Assembly (NCBI GenBank): GCA_013215385.1
Contig: JABSOY010000012.1
Span: forward strand, 1 to 64,000
Direction of reading: 5' to 3'
From: Colwellia sp.
GTDB taxonomy: Bacteria > Pseudomonadota > Gammaproteobacteria > Enterobacterales > Alteromonadaceae
Length of the DNA stretch: 64,000 bases
Shown: one piece after another, positions 25,905-35,886 of the stretch
How positions within the stretch are numbered: position 1 is the stretch's first letter
How the letters are laid out: every line of letters starts with the position of its first letter
Translations under genes and position numbers: made by a program
The notes under the pieces: generated by a model
The model's input: the letters and a program-made list of their open reading frames with translations, nothing else
The model's database searches: none
Told to the model about the DNA's origin: nothing

Positions 25905-26909
25905 TCAAGGAACATGCACAATAGCAAAGCGCTTAGCGACTAACTCAGTAATAACTGCTAGCTCTTGCTCAAATATAGCCCCTTCAGTAACCGTTAGGCA
26001 GACCACATATTTGCCAAGTGCCGCCTGCTCAATGACCAAGTCTTGATTTTGGCTATTTAGTAGTGCTGATGACTCTACTTGATCAATAAAGCTTAGCTGT
26101 TGACAAGATTTATCAATCAAGGCCAGAATTTCAGCACTCACTTGTTGCCCATAGATCACCACATCCGCCTGTTGTAATATCCTTAATGCCCTAAGGGTTA
26201 ATAAATCGGCTGCAACAACCTTGGCTGAAAGTAAACTTATCGCGCCTTGCTGGCTAAAACTTAGTGGGTTAAGTAAAGCTAAAGCAAGTTTTTCTTTGGC
26301 TTGCTCAACTTGCTCGCTCATCACACAGTTGGCAATATCACCTTGTAATAACTTTCGCCAAAAGGCCAAACGCGTTTTCCTATCGGTAATGCTGTGGTTA
26401 ATATTAACGCGGTACTGACCAACAAACCGAGATAACTTGCCATAACCCGCAGGTAACAAGTGTGCAATTTGTTGCTTGATAATACGTGATAATATCGGAG
26501 AGCTACCGCTACTTGAAATAGCGATAACTAAAGAGTCTTCGATAATTAATGACGGCAAAATAACATCGCATAACTCAGTGTTATCAACCACATTAACCAA
26601 TATACCTTGGCTTTTAGCAAGGCAGGCGACTTGCTCATTTACCTGTTTATTATCCGTTGCCGCAACAACACACCAGTACTGAGTAAGTTGCTGAGCAGTA
26701 AAATAATTTTCAGTAAATTCTTGTTCAAACCACTGACCGCCATGGTCATAAAGCAAACGATTAAGCTCAGCATTGATGAATGGCGAAAGCACATCAAGGG
26801 TCAGCCCCTTATCGACAAAGTAATGCGCTTTACGCAAAGCAACTTTACCACCACCAACAACTAATACCCGTTGATTTTTCACTTGATGAAATAGCGGGAT
26901 AAACGCCAT
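25905..26909 (-). CDS. cysG: Precorrin-2 dehydrogenase domain with truncated, degenerate SUMT remnant
   Basis: 334 residues. Residues 1 to about 215 are the CysG N-terminal half: NAD-binding VLVVGGGKVALRKA, AATDNKQVNEQV, VNVVDNTELCDV and SSSGSSPILSR, expected to oxidise precorrin-2 to sirohydrochlorin and perhaps insert metal. Residues about 221-334 still follow the start of the uroporphyrinogen methyltransferase half (DLLTLRALRILQQADVVIYG) but the SAM loop GAGPGD is replaced by SAKVVAA, the later GGDP motif by TVTEG, and the protein stops at HVP where the full enzyme continues for over 100 residues. It is thus a fossil domain. Its start overlaps the cobN stop (TGATG), making it third in cobW-cobN-cysG. 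Confidence 0.88.
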   Translation of the reverse strand: MAFIPLFHQVKNQRVLVVGGGKVALRKAHYFVDKGLTLDVLSPFINAELNRLLYDHGGQWFEQEFTENYFTAQQLTQYWCVVAATDNKQVNEQVACLAKSQGILVNVVDNTELCDVILPSLIIEDSLVIAISSSGSSPILSRIIKQQIAHLLPAGYGKLSRFVGQYRVNINHSITDRKTRLAFWRKLLQGDIANCVMSEQVEQAKEKLALALLNPLSFSQQGAISLLSAKVVAADLLTLRALRILQQADVVIYGQQVSAEILALIDKSCQQLSFIDQVESSALLNSQNQDLVIEQAALGKYVVCLTVTEGAIFEQELAVITELVAKRFAIVHVP

Positions 26910-29900
26910 CAGACGCCAGCACTTTCTTGCTGTTCATCTAAACTGATCAGTAAATCTTGCAATTTTTCGGCGTAATCACCAGGCTCTTGCCATAAGCCAC
27001 GCTGCGTTGCCTCAAGTAAACGTTCAGCCATTTCTTCTAAGGCACTGGGATTATTTTCTTTGATAAACTCTTGATTAACCTCGTCAAAGACTAAGCTGTC
27101 GGCAACATCTTTATATTGATAATCATCAATTAAATTAGTGGTTGCGTCATAAGCAAACATATAATCAATACTTGCCGCCATTTCAAAAGCACCTTTATAA
27201 CCATGCTCACGCATTGCCGATAACCACTTAGGGTTTAATACTCTCGAGCGAATAACCCTATTTAACTCTTCTTTTAACGTTCTAATTTTTGGCATCGATG
27301 GATTAGAATGATCATTATGATAGATGGTCGGAACCTGCCCTGAAAGCACGGTGACTGCGTTAGTCATGCCGCCTTGAAATTGATAATAGTCATCTGAATC
27401 TAATAAATCGTGTTCGCGGTTATCTTGATTTTGTACCACCACTTCTAATTGCGATAAGCGATTTTCAAAAGCACTTTTAGCCTCAACACCATCATCGATA
27501 AGATCACTATAGGCATATCCGCCCCAATTTAAATAAGCTTGTGCTAAGTCACCGTTATCTTCCCAACACCTTTCATCAATTAGACCTTGCAATCCGGCGC
27601 CATAAGCGCCCGGTTTACTACCAAAAACACGATAACTGGCTTGTCGTTTTGCTTCACTTAGTGGTAATCCTTGCGCAACTAACTCTGCGCAACGTTCATC
27701 GATATTTACTTTAATGGTATTACTTTTACCCGGATCGTCGTATTCAGCTAAAGCGAGAATAGCGGCATCATAAAGTTTCATTACATTGGGAAAGGCATCG
27801 CGGAAAAAACCTGAAACACGCAAGGTAACATCAATTCGTGGACGATTAAGTAACATGCAAGGCACAATTTCAAAGTCGATAACCCGTTGCGATCCGACAG
27901 CCCAAACCGGTTTTATACCCATTAACGCGAAAGCTTGCGCGATATCATCACCGCCGGTACGCATGGTTGCAGTACCCCAAACCGATAAACCGATTTGTTT
28001 AGGGTAATCACCATGCTCTTGTAAATGCCTATCTATCATAGCTTGTGCTGAACGTTGGCCAATAGCCCACGCCGCTTGCGACGGAATAGCGCGGTTATCA
28101 ACCGAAAAGAAATTTCTTCCGGTTGGTAAGGTATCTAAGCGGCCCCGTGTCGGTGCGCCGCTAGGACCAGGTTCAATAAATAGCCCGTCCAAACCATCGA
28201 CTAATGCCTGTATTTCTTGATGGGCACTAACATGTAATACCTTCAGTAAGGTATTTTTAATATAGATAAGTTGCTCTGCGGTACGAGGGAATTGCTGTTT
28301 AATTTGTTCAAGTATAAGTTGTTTAGATATAACTTCTTCAGCAATAGCTTGCTCAGTGTTAACTTGCTCTGCAGTGGTTAAGACCTGTTCTTTAATGAGC
28401 TTCATCGCTAAAAGTTCTAGGCGCTCACGGGTATCGGCAGCTGTACGCCACATTTGCTGGTCAATGTCGGCCAATACTTGCGGCTTTTCTCCTGTCCACA
28501 CAGTACTAGTGGCGGTCAGCGGTTCAAAGTCTTCACCGTCTTGCTGAAGATTAAGGTCTAAGGCTAAATTATGTAAAATACCTTGGCTAACTACGTCACG
28601 ACCACGAGGAAGACGGATCAGCGCAACTAAGGTATCACTTAACTTATCGGTATTAGGTAAACTACCAAGGATATGTAAACCATGTCTGATCTGCGCTTCT
28701 TTAATATCACACAAATAGGCATCAAGTTGATTTAGCATGGTACCGTAGGAGTCGTCTTCATCACTGTTACTTTGTGTAGTCGTTGAGCCATGAAGCTCTT
28801 CAATGACATTACTTTCACGCACCTTTTCAACAATTTTGTCGCGCAACCAAGTTTCACGTTGTTCATCCATGCCCATGGCTTGATAGTATTCATCGACTAA
28901 ATTTTCTAAATCAGCTAAATCACCATAAACTTCTGCTCGGGTCATAGGCGGCATAAGATGATCAATAATCACTGACTGTATCCGGCGTTTTGCTTGCGCA
29001 CCTTCACCAGGGTCGTTAACAATAAAGGGATAAAAATTAGGCATAGGGCCTAAAATCAAATCAGGCCAACACTTATCTGACAGTGCGACGCCTTTGCCGG
29101 GTAACCATTCTAAATTGCCATGTTTACCGACATGAATAATGGCATCAACTTGATAACAATGGCGAAGCCAAAAATAAAAGGCTAAATAGCTGTGCGGCGG
29201 AATAAGATCAGGGTCATGGTAGTTGGCCGCTAAATCAATATTAAAACCACGTGCCGGCTGAATACCAACAAAAACTTCTCCGAGGCGGATACCTGAGAGC
29301 ATTAAACGACCTTGGCGATATTTGGGATCTTGTTCGGGTGTGCCCCATTGCTGTAAAATGGCTTGCTGATTTTCCAGCGGTAATTGCTTAAAAAATATTT
29401 GATATTCATCAACTGACAGACTTTGCCAACAAGGTAAATGGTGTAAGGTATCGGGGTTATTGGTAACCGCACCTAATAATTCTTTGATTAACGCGGTACC
29501 TGATTCAGGAATAGCATCGACTAAGTAACCTTGTTTGGCTAGTGCATGGAGGATATTGACCGTTGATGCCGGTGTATCTAGGCCAACCCCATTGCCGATA
29601 CGACCATCTTTAGTGGGGTAATTCGCCACGATGAGCGCAATACGTTTTTCATTATTGGGCTTGATTGATAATTGACAATACTTCGCCGCTAACGACACGA
29701 CAAATTCTGCACGTTCTTGGTTTAATTGATACTGAATAACTGACGTTTGGCAACGTTCACTATAATAGGCTTGTGCCTTAAAACTCACCGCTCGGGTGAT
29801 AATACGACCATCCATTTCAGGTAAAACCACTTGCATGGCAATGTCGCGATTACGTAGGCCTTGGCTATAACTCTGCCAATCTTCAAGGGTCGAGCTTGAA

Positions 29901-30850
29901 AGAATAAGTTGTAACACTGGAATATTCAGCGAAAAAGGAGAAACAAACTGACTCGGTTGTGAACTTAAATCTGGACTCGCTGCACGGTTACAAGAAAATC
30001 CTGTGGTATTAATTATAATTTTAGCTTGGGTTTGTTCAAGTAAATTATTGACCAAGGTAATGGACTCATGATCACGTAATGAGCTAATCGCAATAGGTAA
30101 CGGGTTCATCCCCTGTTGCTCAATACAGCTAATGAGTTGGTCAAACATCTCGGTATTGCTGCTTTGCAAATGGCTACGATAAAACAACAAAACACAAACC
30201 GAGTTATTGTCGCCTTTATCAGCCCAGCGTTTTTGCCAATCTAGTAAACTGGTTTGCTGGTAACTTGTTTTCAGCGCATTAGTTTGATTGTCGCCCATGT
30301 ACAATAAACATGCTGGCAGCACTTGCACAGGTTGCCATTGATGGCTGTGACCAAGTAATTGCTCAGACAAACAGTAAAATAATTGTGCTAAATTACTGGT
30401 ACCGCCCTCTCGTAAATAACGCCAAATAACATTGGCAAGATCATGTTTGACAGTTGATGCTAATAACAGCTCTTGGTCTGCAACATCATCACCAGGCACT
30501 AAAATTAACTGCCGAGCTTTGTTGTTGGTTATTCCTTTAGACCAAGCAACAAGACGTTCAAAACCATACTGCCAATAACTCTTACCGCCTAAAAAGGAGA
30601 CCACGACAATAGAGGCGTGATCTAGCACTTTATCTTGATACAAATCAAAAGCCGCTGGCTTTAATAATTGCATCCAGTTGGCGAGACGTACTGATGGGAA
30701 GTCTTCGGGTAATAACTCGATGCTACTGGCAAGTGCGGTAAGTGAACTATCTGCCGCTGACAAAACCACGATATCAGCCGGTGATTGTTGCAAGTCGATA
30801 ATGCCTTCATCATCGGTAAATCCGCCCGGTTGGGCGGCTAATAAATGCAT
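26909..30850 (-). CDS. cobN: Cobaltochelatase large subunit CobN
   Basis: 1313 residues, the size and motif content of CobN, the porphyrin-type ATP-dependent chelatase subunit that inserts Co2+ into hydrogenobyrinate a,c-diamide in the late-insertion pathway. Recognisable blocks: YPTKDGRIGNGVGLDTPAS, VDAIIHVGKHGNLEWLPGKG, FIEPGPSGAPTRGRLDTLPT, GRNFFSVDNRAIPSQAAW and SGFFRDAFPNVM. It overlaps both cobW upstream and cysG downstream by single bases, so all three are coupled. The partner AAA/VWA subunits are probably provided by the ChlI/ChlD fusion at 42706-44403. Confidence 0.96.
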   Translation of the reverse strand: MHLLAAQPGGFTDDEGIIDLQQSPADIVVLSAADSSLTALASSIELLPEDFPSVRLANWMQLLKPAAFDLYQDKVLDHASIVVVSFLGGKSYWQYGFERLVAWSKGITNNKARQLILVPGDDVADQELLLASTVKHDLANVIWRYLREGGTSNLAQLFYCLSEQLLGHSHQWQPVQVLPACLLYMGDNQTNALKTSYQQTSLLDWQKRWADKGDNNSVCVLLFYRSHLQSSNTEMFDQLISCIEQQGMNPLPIAISSLRDHESITLVNNLLEQTQAKIIINTTGFSCNRAASPDLSSQPSQFVSPFSLNIPVLQLILSSSTLEDWQSYSQGLRNRDIAMQVVLPEMDGRIITRAVSFKAQAYYSERCQTSVIQYQLNQERAEFVVSLAAKYCQLSIKPNNEKRIALIVANYPTKDGRIGNGVGLDTPASTVNILHALAKQGYLVDAIPESGTALIKELLGAVTNNPDTLHHLPCWQSLSVDEYQIFFKQLPLENQQAILQQWGTPEQDPKYRQGRLMLSGIRLGEVFVGIQPARGFNIDLAANYHDPDLIPPHSYLAFYFWLRHCYQVDAIIHVGKHGNLEWLPGKGVALSDKCWPDLILGPMPNFYPFIVNDPGEGAQAKRRIQSVIIDHLMPPMTRAEVYGDLADLENLVDEYYQAMGMDEQRETWLRDKIVEKVRESNVIEELHGSTTTQSNSDEDDSYGTMLNQLDAYLCDIKEAQIRHGLHILGSLPNTDKLSDTLVALIRLPRGRDVVSQGILHNLALDLNLQQDGEDFEPLTATSTVWTGEKPQVLADIDQQMWRTAADTRERLELLAMKLIKEQVLTTAEQVNTEQAIAEEVISKQLILEQIKQQFPRTAEQLIYIKNTLLKVLHVSAHQEIQALVDGLDGLFIEPGPSGAPTRGRLDTLPTGRNFFSVDNRAIPSQAAWAIGQRSAQAMIDRHLQEHGDYPKQIGLSVWGTATMRTGGDDIAQAFALMGIKPVWAVGSQRVIDFEIVPCMLLNRPRIDVTLRVSGFFRDAFPNVMKLYDAAILALAEYDDPGKSNTIKVNIDERCAELVAQGLPLSEAKRQASYRVFGSKPGAYGAGLQGLIDERCWEDNGDLAQAYLNWGGYAYSDLIDDGVEAKSAFENRLSQLEVVVQNQDNREHDLLDSDDYYQFQGGMTNAVTVLSGQVPTIYHNDHSNPSMPKIRTLKEELNRVIRSRVLNPKWLSAMREHGYKGAFEMAASIDYMFAYDATTNLIDDYQYKDVADSLVFDEVNQEFIKENNPSALEEMAERLLEATQRGLWQEPGDYAEKLQDLLISLDEQQESAGV

Positions 30851-31935
30851 TAAACGCTTACGCCCACTTCTGCTTGTTTTAAAGCTTGCTCAAGTACGTT
30901 GCGATCTAATTTTTTACCAATAACAACTAATTGTGTTAAACGTGGTTCTTCGACTTTCCACATACGATCAAAGTGAACGTCAATACGCTCGCCTACCGCT
31001 TGGATAACCTGACGCATAGGTTTGTTTGGAATTGCAGCAAAACCTTTAGCACGATAGATATTATGCTCTTTCAACAATTGCTGTAATATTTGCTGTAATT
31101 GTTCACCATCCACTTCACCAAACTTTAAGACAAATGAATCAAAATGATCGTGCGCATGGTCATGGTGTCCACCGTGGGCATGATGATGATCATGGTGATT
31201 ATGTAGCTGTTCGATTTGCTCTTCCGCTGCCGCTTCAATACCAATAATGACATCTAAATCAACTTTACCATCTTGGATGTAAATGGTTTTAACCGAATCG
31301 GGTACTTTAGCCTTGATCACGGCTTCAACTCGTTGGCGTTGTGACGGTTCAATTAAATCATTTTTACTAACAACAATTAAATCAGCAGCACTTAATTGGT
31401 CGTCTAATAGTTCTTGTAAACTAGGGTCATGATTTAAGTTTTCATCTGCCAAACGCTGCGCTTGTACTTTGTCGATATCATCAGCAAAACGGCCTGCGGC
31501 AACAGCGGGGCCATCGATTACGGTGATCACAGAATCCACCGTACAGTACTGTTTAATTTCCGGCCAATTAAAAGCCTGAACTAAGGGTTTAGGTAATGCT
31601 AAACCACTGGTTTCAATTAAAATGTGGTCAATATCATCACGGCGGGCAACAAGCTCTTTCATCACTGGAAGAAACTCTTCTTCAACGGTGCAACATATAC
31701 AACCATTGGCTAATTCGTAAATCCCGTTGCCTCTATCTACTGCTGCACTTTCATCTTCACAATCTAACGGGCAACTACGTAACAAGTCTGCATCTATATC
31801 TAACTCACCAAACTCATTAACAATAACAGCAATACGCTTATTACCGGATTGCTTAAGAATATTAGATAATAATGTGGTTTTACCACTGCCTAAAAATCCG
31901 GTAACTACCGTTACAGGTATTTTTTTTAATTGCAT
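30850..31935 (-). CDS. cobW: CobW GTPase, putative cobalt chaperone
   Basis: 361 residues of the G3E GTPase family: P-loop GFLGSGKTTLL, metal-binding CxCC in GCICCTVEEE, SKNDLI (NKxD-like) and a C-terminal CobW_C domain. Between them lies a His-rich run (HNHHDHHHAHGGHHDHAHDH, about residues 245-264), suited to metal storage or sensing. Genetic linkage to cobN supports delivery of Co2+ to the chelatase. It begins the cobW-cobN-cysG operon and diverges from cbiX over 151 bases, where a shared promoter region must lie. Confidence 0.95.
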   Translation of the reverse strand: MQLKKIPVTVVTGFLGSGKTTLLSNILKQSGNKRIAVIVNEFGELDIDADLLRSCPLDCEDESAAVDRGNGIYELANGCICCTVEEEFLPVMKELVARRDDIDHILIETSGLALPKPLVQAFNWPEIKQYCTVDSVITVIDGPAVAAGRFADDIDKVQAQRLADENLNHDPSLQELLDDQLSAADLIVVSKNDLIEPSQRQRVEAVIKAKVPDSVKTIYIQDGKVDLDVIIGIEAAAEEQIEQLHNHHDHHHAHGGHHDHAHDHFDSFVLKFGEVDGEQLQQILQQLLKEHNIYRAKGFAAIPNKPMRQVIQAVGERIDVHFDRMWKVEEPRLTQLVVIGKKLDRNVLEQALKQAEVGVSV

Positions 31936-32086
31936 GATGGAACTCCTGAAGAAAATTTATTTTGTTTTTTATTACAACAAATTATAAAGGTCGTATTGGG
32001 TTTTGTACAAAGCTTTCCATCATTTTTATTATCACTATAGGTTCGAGTGCATTTAGCCAGTATAATAGCGAAAAAAGGAAGCATAC

Positions 32087-33268
32087 ATGATTAATATTTC
32101 AACATTACCTGCCACATCTGGGGTTTTAATTTGCGGCCACGGTAGCCGCGCGAAGATTGCCGAAGAAGAATTTTCTTTATTGGCCAAAAGCTTAAAAGAA
32201 CGCCATCCATCATTAAAAATTGATTATGGCTTTTTAGAGTATTCTGCACCGAATATGCATACTGCTTTAGATAATTTACTCGCACAAGGCGTGACGACTA
32301 TTCATGCGGTACCGGGTATGTTATTTGCTGCAACGCATGCTAAAAATGACATTCCTTCGGTCTTAACGACCTACCAAGAAAAACATCCTGAGTTAACCAT
32401 TAAATATGGTCAAGAATTGGGTTTGCATCAAGAAATGATTTTGGCATTCCAACAAAGAATACTTCAGGCATTAAACTTAACTGACATCCCTCAAACGGGT
32501 GATTTATATGACACCATGTTAGTGGTTGTTGGCCGTGGCACCTCGGTCGTTGATGCTAATGCGGATGCAGCAAAACTAACACGAATTGTCGCAGAAAACC
32601 TTGGTTTTGGCTGGTCACAAACTGTGTACTCAGGCGTAACCTACCCATCTGTTGGCCGTGGTTTAGAGATGGCCTTAAAATTAGGGTACAAAAAGGTCGT
32701 TGTAGCACCCTACTTCTTGTTTGGCGGTCGATTAATTGACCGTATTTATGGTTATGTTGATAAAGTAGCACAAGAAAATAGTGACGTTGAGTTTCTAAAA
32801 GCTGACTATTTACGTGCACAAGATCATGTCATTAATACCTTTGAATTACGCATTAATGAAACCCTAAATCAAGGTAATAGCCAAGCGAATGGTCAAGGTA
32901 ACGCCAATAAAGATTTAATGGCTGACTTCCAACTGCGTTTGGCACGTGGCGAGGTTGATGTACATCATCACCATGCTGAATATAAACCTGAAAGTGAACC
33001 AACGTCAGATGAACATAGCCACTCACACGATCATGGCCATGAAAGTTCAGCTGAAGAAACTCATTCACACAGTCATAGTCATGCGCATGATCACTCCCAC
33101 GGTCATTCACATGCTCCTTATAAACATATTGCGCATCCACATGGGCCTAGAACCATGATAAACGACAATGTCTGCTGCTGTTTTACTGCACAATTCCCTC
33201 AAGCTGTCATTGACGAAGAACAAGCGAACAAGCCCGTTCAACTTCGGACTCCTGTTTGTAAAAGATAG
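32087..33268 (+). CDS. cbiX: Sirohydrochlorin cobaltochelatase, long CbiX
   Basis: 393 residues. The tandem CbiX halves (VLICGHGSRAKIAEEEF with the catalytic His, then VVVGRGTSVVDANADA and GGRLIDRIYGYV) insert Co2+ into sirohydrochlorin, the early step of the anaerobic-type pathway. The C-terminal 80 residues are rich in His (HSHSHDHGH, HSHSHSHAHDHSHGH) and end with CCC and a last Cys (TPVCKR), like the metal-binding and Fe-S-type tails of other long CbiX proteins. AAGGA precedes ATG by 6-7 bases. It faces cobM across a bidirectional terminator. Confidence 0.93.
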   Translation: MINISTLPATSGVLICGHGSRAKIAEEEFSLLAKSLKERHPSLKIDYGFLEYSAPNMHTALDNLLAQGVTTIHAVPGMLFAATHAKNDIPSVLTTYQEKHPELTIKYGQELGLHQEMILAFQQRILQALNLTDIPQTGDLYDTMLVVVGRGTSVVDANADAAKLTRIVAENLGFGWSQTVYSGVTYPSVGRGLEMALKLGYKKVVVAPYFLFGGRLIDRIYGYVDKVAQENSDVEFLKADYLRAQDHVINTFELRINETLNQGNSQANGQGNANKDLMADFQLRLARGEVDVHHHHAEYKPESEPTSDEHSHSHDHGHESSAEETHSHSHSHAHDHSHGHSHAPYKHIAHPHGPRTMINDNVCCCFTAQFPQAVIDEEQANKPVQLRTPVCKR

Positions 33269-33292
33269 TAAATAGCTCAGGTGAATTTATAA

Positions 33293-33320
33293 AAAAACCA
33301 AGGATTATGCCTTGGTTTTT
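33293..33320. terminator. Bidirectional terminator between cbiX and cobM
   Basis: AAAAACCAAGG pairs perfectly with CCTTGGTTTTT around a 6-base loop, flanked by A and T runs, between convergent genes. Confidence 0.85.
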
Positions 33321-33345
33321 TATTTAGGTTAACAACTGTAAATTA

Positions 33346-34113
33346 TTAACTCTCTTTTACTGGTGGTCTAAACAAATGCGGCTGGCTTTTGTCGTAAAGA
33401 TACGAATCATCAAATTCTTCCGTTGCTAAGACAGGGCCTACTAAAATCAACGAGGTCAACTTGAAGTTCTTTGCTCTAACTTTTGCGACGATATCTTTTA
33501 AAGTACCGGTTACTTTATCTTGATCTGGCCAAGAGGTTCGATAACAAACAGCGACAGGACAGTCTTCACCGTAAAATGGAATTAATTCGTCTACAATTTT
33601 ACCAATTTTTGTAATACCTAAATGTATGGCGAGTGTCGCGCCACTTGCCGCTAATGCTGGCAGCCTTTCTCGTTCAGGAAATGGTGTTTTTCCTTCGTAA
33701 CGCGTCATGATAATAGTTTGAGATACCCCTGATAATGTCAGCTCTTTTTTAAGCCAAGCAGCAGATGCTGCCGTTGCCGTAACCCCAGGTATAACTTCAT
33801 AGTTAATATTTAGTTGGTCTAAACGACGCATTTGCTCGCCAATAGCACCATATAATGAAGGGTCACCACAGTGCACTCTAGCAACATCTTTTCCTTGCTG
33901 ATGCGCTATCTCAATGTGCTCAATGATCTCTTCTAAGTTTAAGGTTGAACTATCAATAATTTTCTCGGCGGTATTTTCTACTGCTGCAAAAAGTTGCCGA
34001 GGCACTAAAGAGCCTGCGTATAAAATAACCGGACAAGTATTGATAAGTCGTTGTCCTTTAACGGTGATCAGTTCTGGGTCGCCTGGACCTGCGCCTATAA
34101 AATAAACGGTCAT
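33346..34113 (-). CDS. cobM: Precorrin-4 C11-methyltransferase
   Basis: 255 residues, SAM-dependent tetrapyrrole methylase of the CobM/CbiF type that methylates C11. Marks: VYFIGAGPGDPELITVKG, YAGSLVP, VARVHCGDPSLYGAIGEQ and the GVTATAASAA and SQTIIMTRYEGKTP blocks. Last gene of the large cob operon, 142 bases after cobJ, the largest gap within the operon, so an additional promoter or processing site is possible there. Confidence 0.95.
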   Translation of the reverse strand: MTVYFIGAGPGDPELITVKGQRLINTCPVILYAGSLVPRQLFAAVENTAEKIIDSSTLNLEEIIEHIEIAHQQGKDVARVHCGDPSLYGAIGEQMRRLDQLNINYEVIPGVTATAASAAWLKKELTLSGVSQTIIMTRYEGKTPFPERERLPALAASGATLAIHLGITKIGKIVDELIPFYGEDCPVAVCYRTSWPDQDKVTGTLKDIVAKVRAKNFKLTSLILVGPVLATEEFDDSYLYDKSQPHLFRPPVKES

Positions 34114-34255
34114 AACTTTTATCCTAATCTCTTCAAGTGTAAATACGTTCTCGTGAGCCGTTGTTATTATCCATCAACATGTCTGGCTTGGCTGTTATTA
34201 ACCAAGCTGTATTGGATACATCAACATTTTTCCATCAAGCTATTCAGTAAAATCT

Positions 34256-35032
34256 TTATAGCTTTTTATCGTAACCTCGCGGCGTGTAAATCCACTCTTT
34301 GGCACCATTAACGATATGTTTTGACTGGCTATTACCGACAGATACCATAGTGAACATATCAACATCTTTGGCATCAAGTTCTGCCAGTGTGGTAATGGTA
34401 ATACTTTCATCTTCACGGGTAAGTTGACGCCCTAAAAGTACCGGTGTTGTTCCCGGACGGTATTTAAGCAAGATATCGCGTGCAGTGTTAATTTGCCAAT
34501 CACGTTTTTTTGATTTTGGGTTGTAAAAAGAAACAACAAAGTCACCCATGCCACAACATTCAATACGTTTTTCTATGGTTTGCCAAGGTGTTAACAAGTC
34601 AGATAAAGAAATAGTACAGAAGTCATGCCCCAATAATGCGCCAATTTTACTTGAACCAGCTTGCATCGCTGAGATACCGGGAACAGACTCAATATCTACG
34701 TCCAACCACTCAGGGTTATTTTCTAAGCCTTGTAATTGTCTATCAAGAAGCTCAAAGACTAAGGTCGCCATGGCATAAATACCGATATCACCACTAGAAA
34801 CTAGCGTTGTTGCTTTACCACTAGCGGCTAGGTTTAGTGCTAAACGGGCACGTTCAATTTCTTGACCCAGCGGTAGCACATGGTGAGTTTTGTTATCGCA
34901 TACTTCACCTAAGATGGTCAAATATAAACCATAAGCGACTAAATCGGTACTCGCTTTAATTGCGGCTATAGCTTTGGGCGCAACTAAGTCTATGTCTCCG
35001 GGACCTGCACCAACTAAAAAAAGTTTACTCAT
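34256..35032 (-). CDS. cobJ: Precorrin-3B C17-methyltransferase
   Basis: 258 residues, CobJ/CbiH type, performs C17 methylation with ring contraction. LFLVGAGPGDIDLVAPKA, DLVAYGLYLTILG, LVSSGDIGIYAMA, VPGISAMQAGSSKIGALLGHDF and FYNPKSKKRDWQ are diagnostic. No fused CbiG or extra Fe-S domain is present. Second-last gene of the operon. Confidence 0.95.
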   Translation of the reverse strand: MSKLFLVGAGPGDIDLVAPKAIAAIKASTDLVAYGLYLTILGEVCDNKTHHVLPLGQEIERARLALNLAASGKATTLVSSGDIGIYAMATLVFELLDRQLQGLENNPEWLDVDIESVPGISAMQAGSSKIGALLGHDFCTISLSDLLTPWQTIEKRIECCGMGDFVVSFYNPKSKKRDWQINTARDILLKYRPGTTPVLLGRQLTREDESITITTLAELDAKDVDMFTMVSVGNSQSKHIVNGAKEWIYTPRGYDKKL

Positions 35033-35074
35033 ATTTTCTCTTTGTCTGTTATTTAAATTTTATTAGGGTTTATG

Positions 35075-35869
35075 TTAATTATGTCGTTTAACTGAATTAG
35101 CCTGTTTGGCTTGTGGATAAGCCCTTGCTACGGCACAAGTTGCCTTTGCTGATTTTTGTTTGTTTAGGACAAGTTCACCCGGTTGATTAGTCAGTTGTTG
35201 TACATCATAAAGGGCTGCTGATTCTGCCACCCCATAGACACCCACCACACTGTAGATATAATCTGACTTAGTGCTCAATAAGTGTTCAACCTGATGTAAT
35301 TGTTCTTTATGCCAAGTAATAAAAGGCTTGTTAAGTTTTTTGGCTAAAGCAATAAGGCCAATTTCATCGGCTTTAATATCTATACTATTAATATGTGATA
35401 TTTGCGCTAAAGTTAATTTTGCCTGCTTAAGCGACTGCATTAATAGCTGCTCTAAGTCTTCTAGTGGACAATCTCTTTCACAGCCCATACCCACGCTGTA
35501 AACAGGTAGTAAATAAGGCTTAGCTGTGGTCATCACCAGTTGGCCATTAATAGCTAAAGCTAAACTCGCGGCCCAATCATTCGCCCCACCTTCGTGCCCT
35601 GATAACAACGGAATAATAAACTGACCTGCTTCATCAAGCACTAACACGGCAGGATCATGGTGTTTATCGGTTAATACCGGAGCCAATGTTCGAACGGCAA
35701 TACCCGTGGCACAAATCAATATTAAACGCTCGCCTTGTTGAAACGCCTGCTGAACAAATTCTGTAAACGGCTTAGGTTTATAACAGAGCTCAAAGGGCTC
35801 TGTTAGCGTTTTTGCTATTTTTTCGGCTAATAACTTACCTGCTGCCGTTAAAGCAATAAGTCGAATCAT
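35075..35869 (-). CDS. cbiG: Cobalt-precorrin-5A hydrolase, short CbiG (N plus CobE-like C domain)
   Basis: 264 residues. The N-terminal part has the CbiG_N signature (LICATGIAVRTLAPVL, KHHDPAVLVLDEAGQFIIPLLSGHEGGAN); the C-terminal part matches CbiG_C/CobE (YSVGMGCERDCP, IGLIALAKKLNKPF). The middle domain of the roughly 350-residue enterobacterial CbiG is absent. CbiG opens the lactone and removes the C20 fragment in the early-cobalt pathway. It lies between cobI and cobJ in the operon. Confidence 0.88.
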   Translation of the reverse strand: MIRLIALTAAGKLLAEKIAKTLTEPFELCYKPKPFTEFVQQAFQQGERLILICATGIAVRTLAPVLTDKHHDPAVLVLDEAGQFIIPLLSGHEGGANDWAASLALAINGQLVMTTAKPYLLPVYSVGMGCERDCPLEDLEQLLMQSLKQAKLTLAQISHINSIDIKADEIGLIALAKKLNKPFITWHKEQLHQVEHLLSTKSDYIYSVVGVYGVAESAALYDVQQLTNQPGELVLNKQKSAKATCAVARAYPQAKQANSVKRHN

Positions 35870-35886
35870 ATATATTGGTTCATCAA

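Noticed and set aside
32853-33140. 95-codon minus-strand frame with Tyr/Val/His repeats
   Set aside because: Mirror image of the His-rich tail of CbiX, whose repetitive codons keep the opposite frame open.
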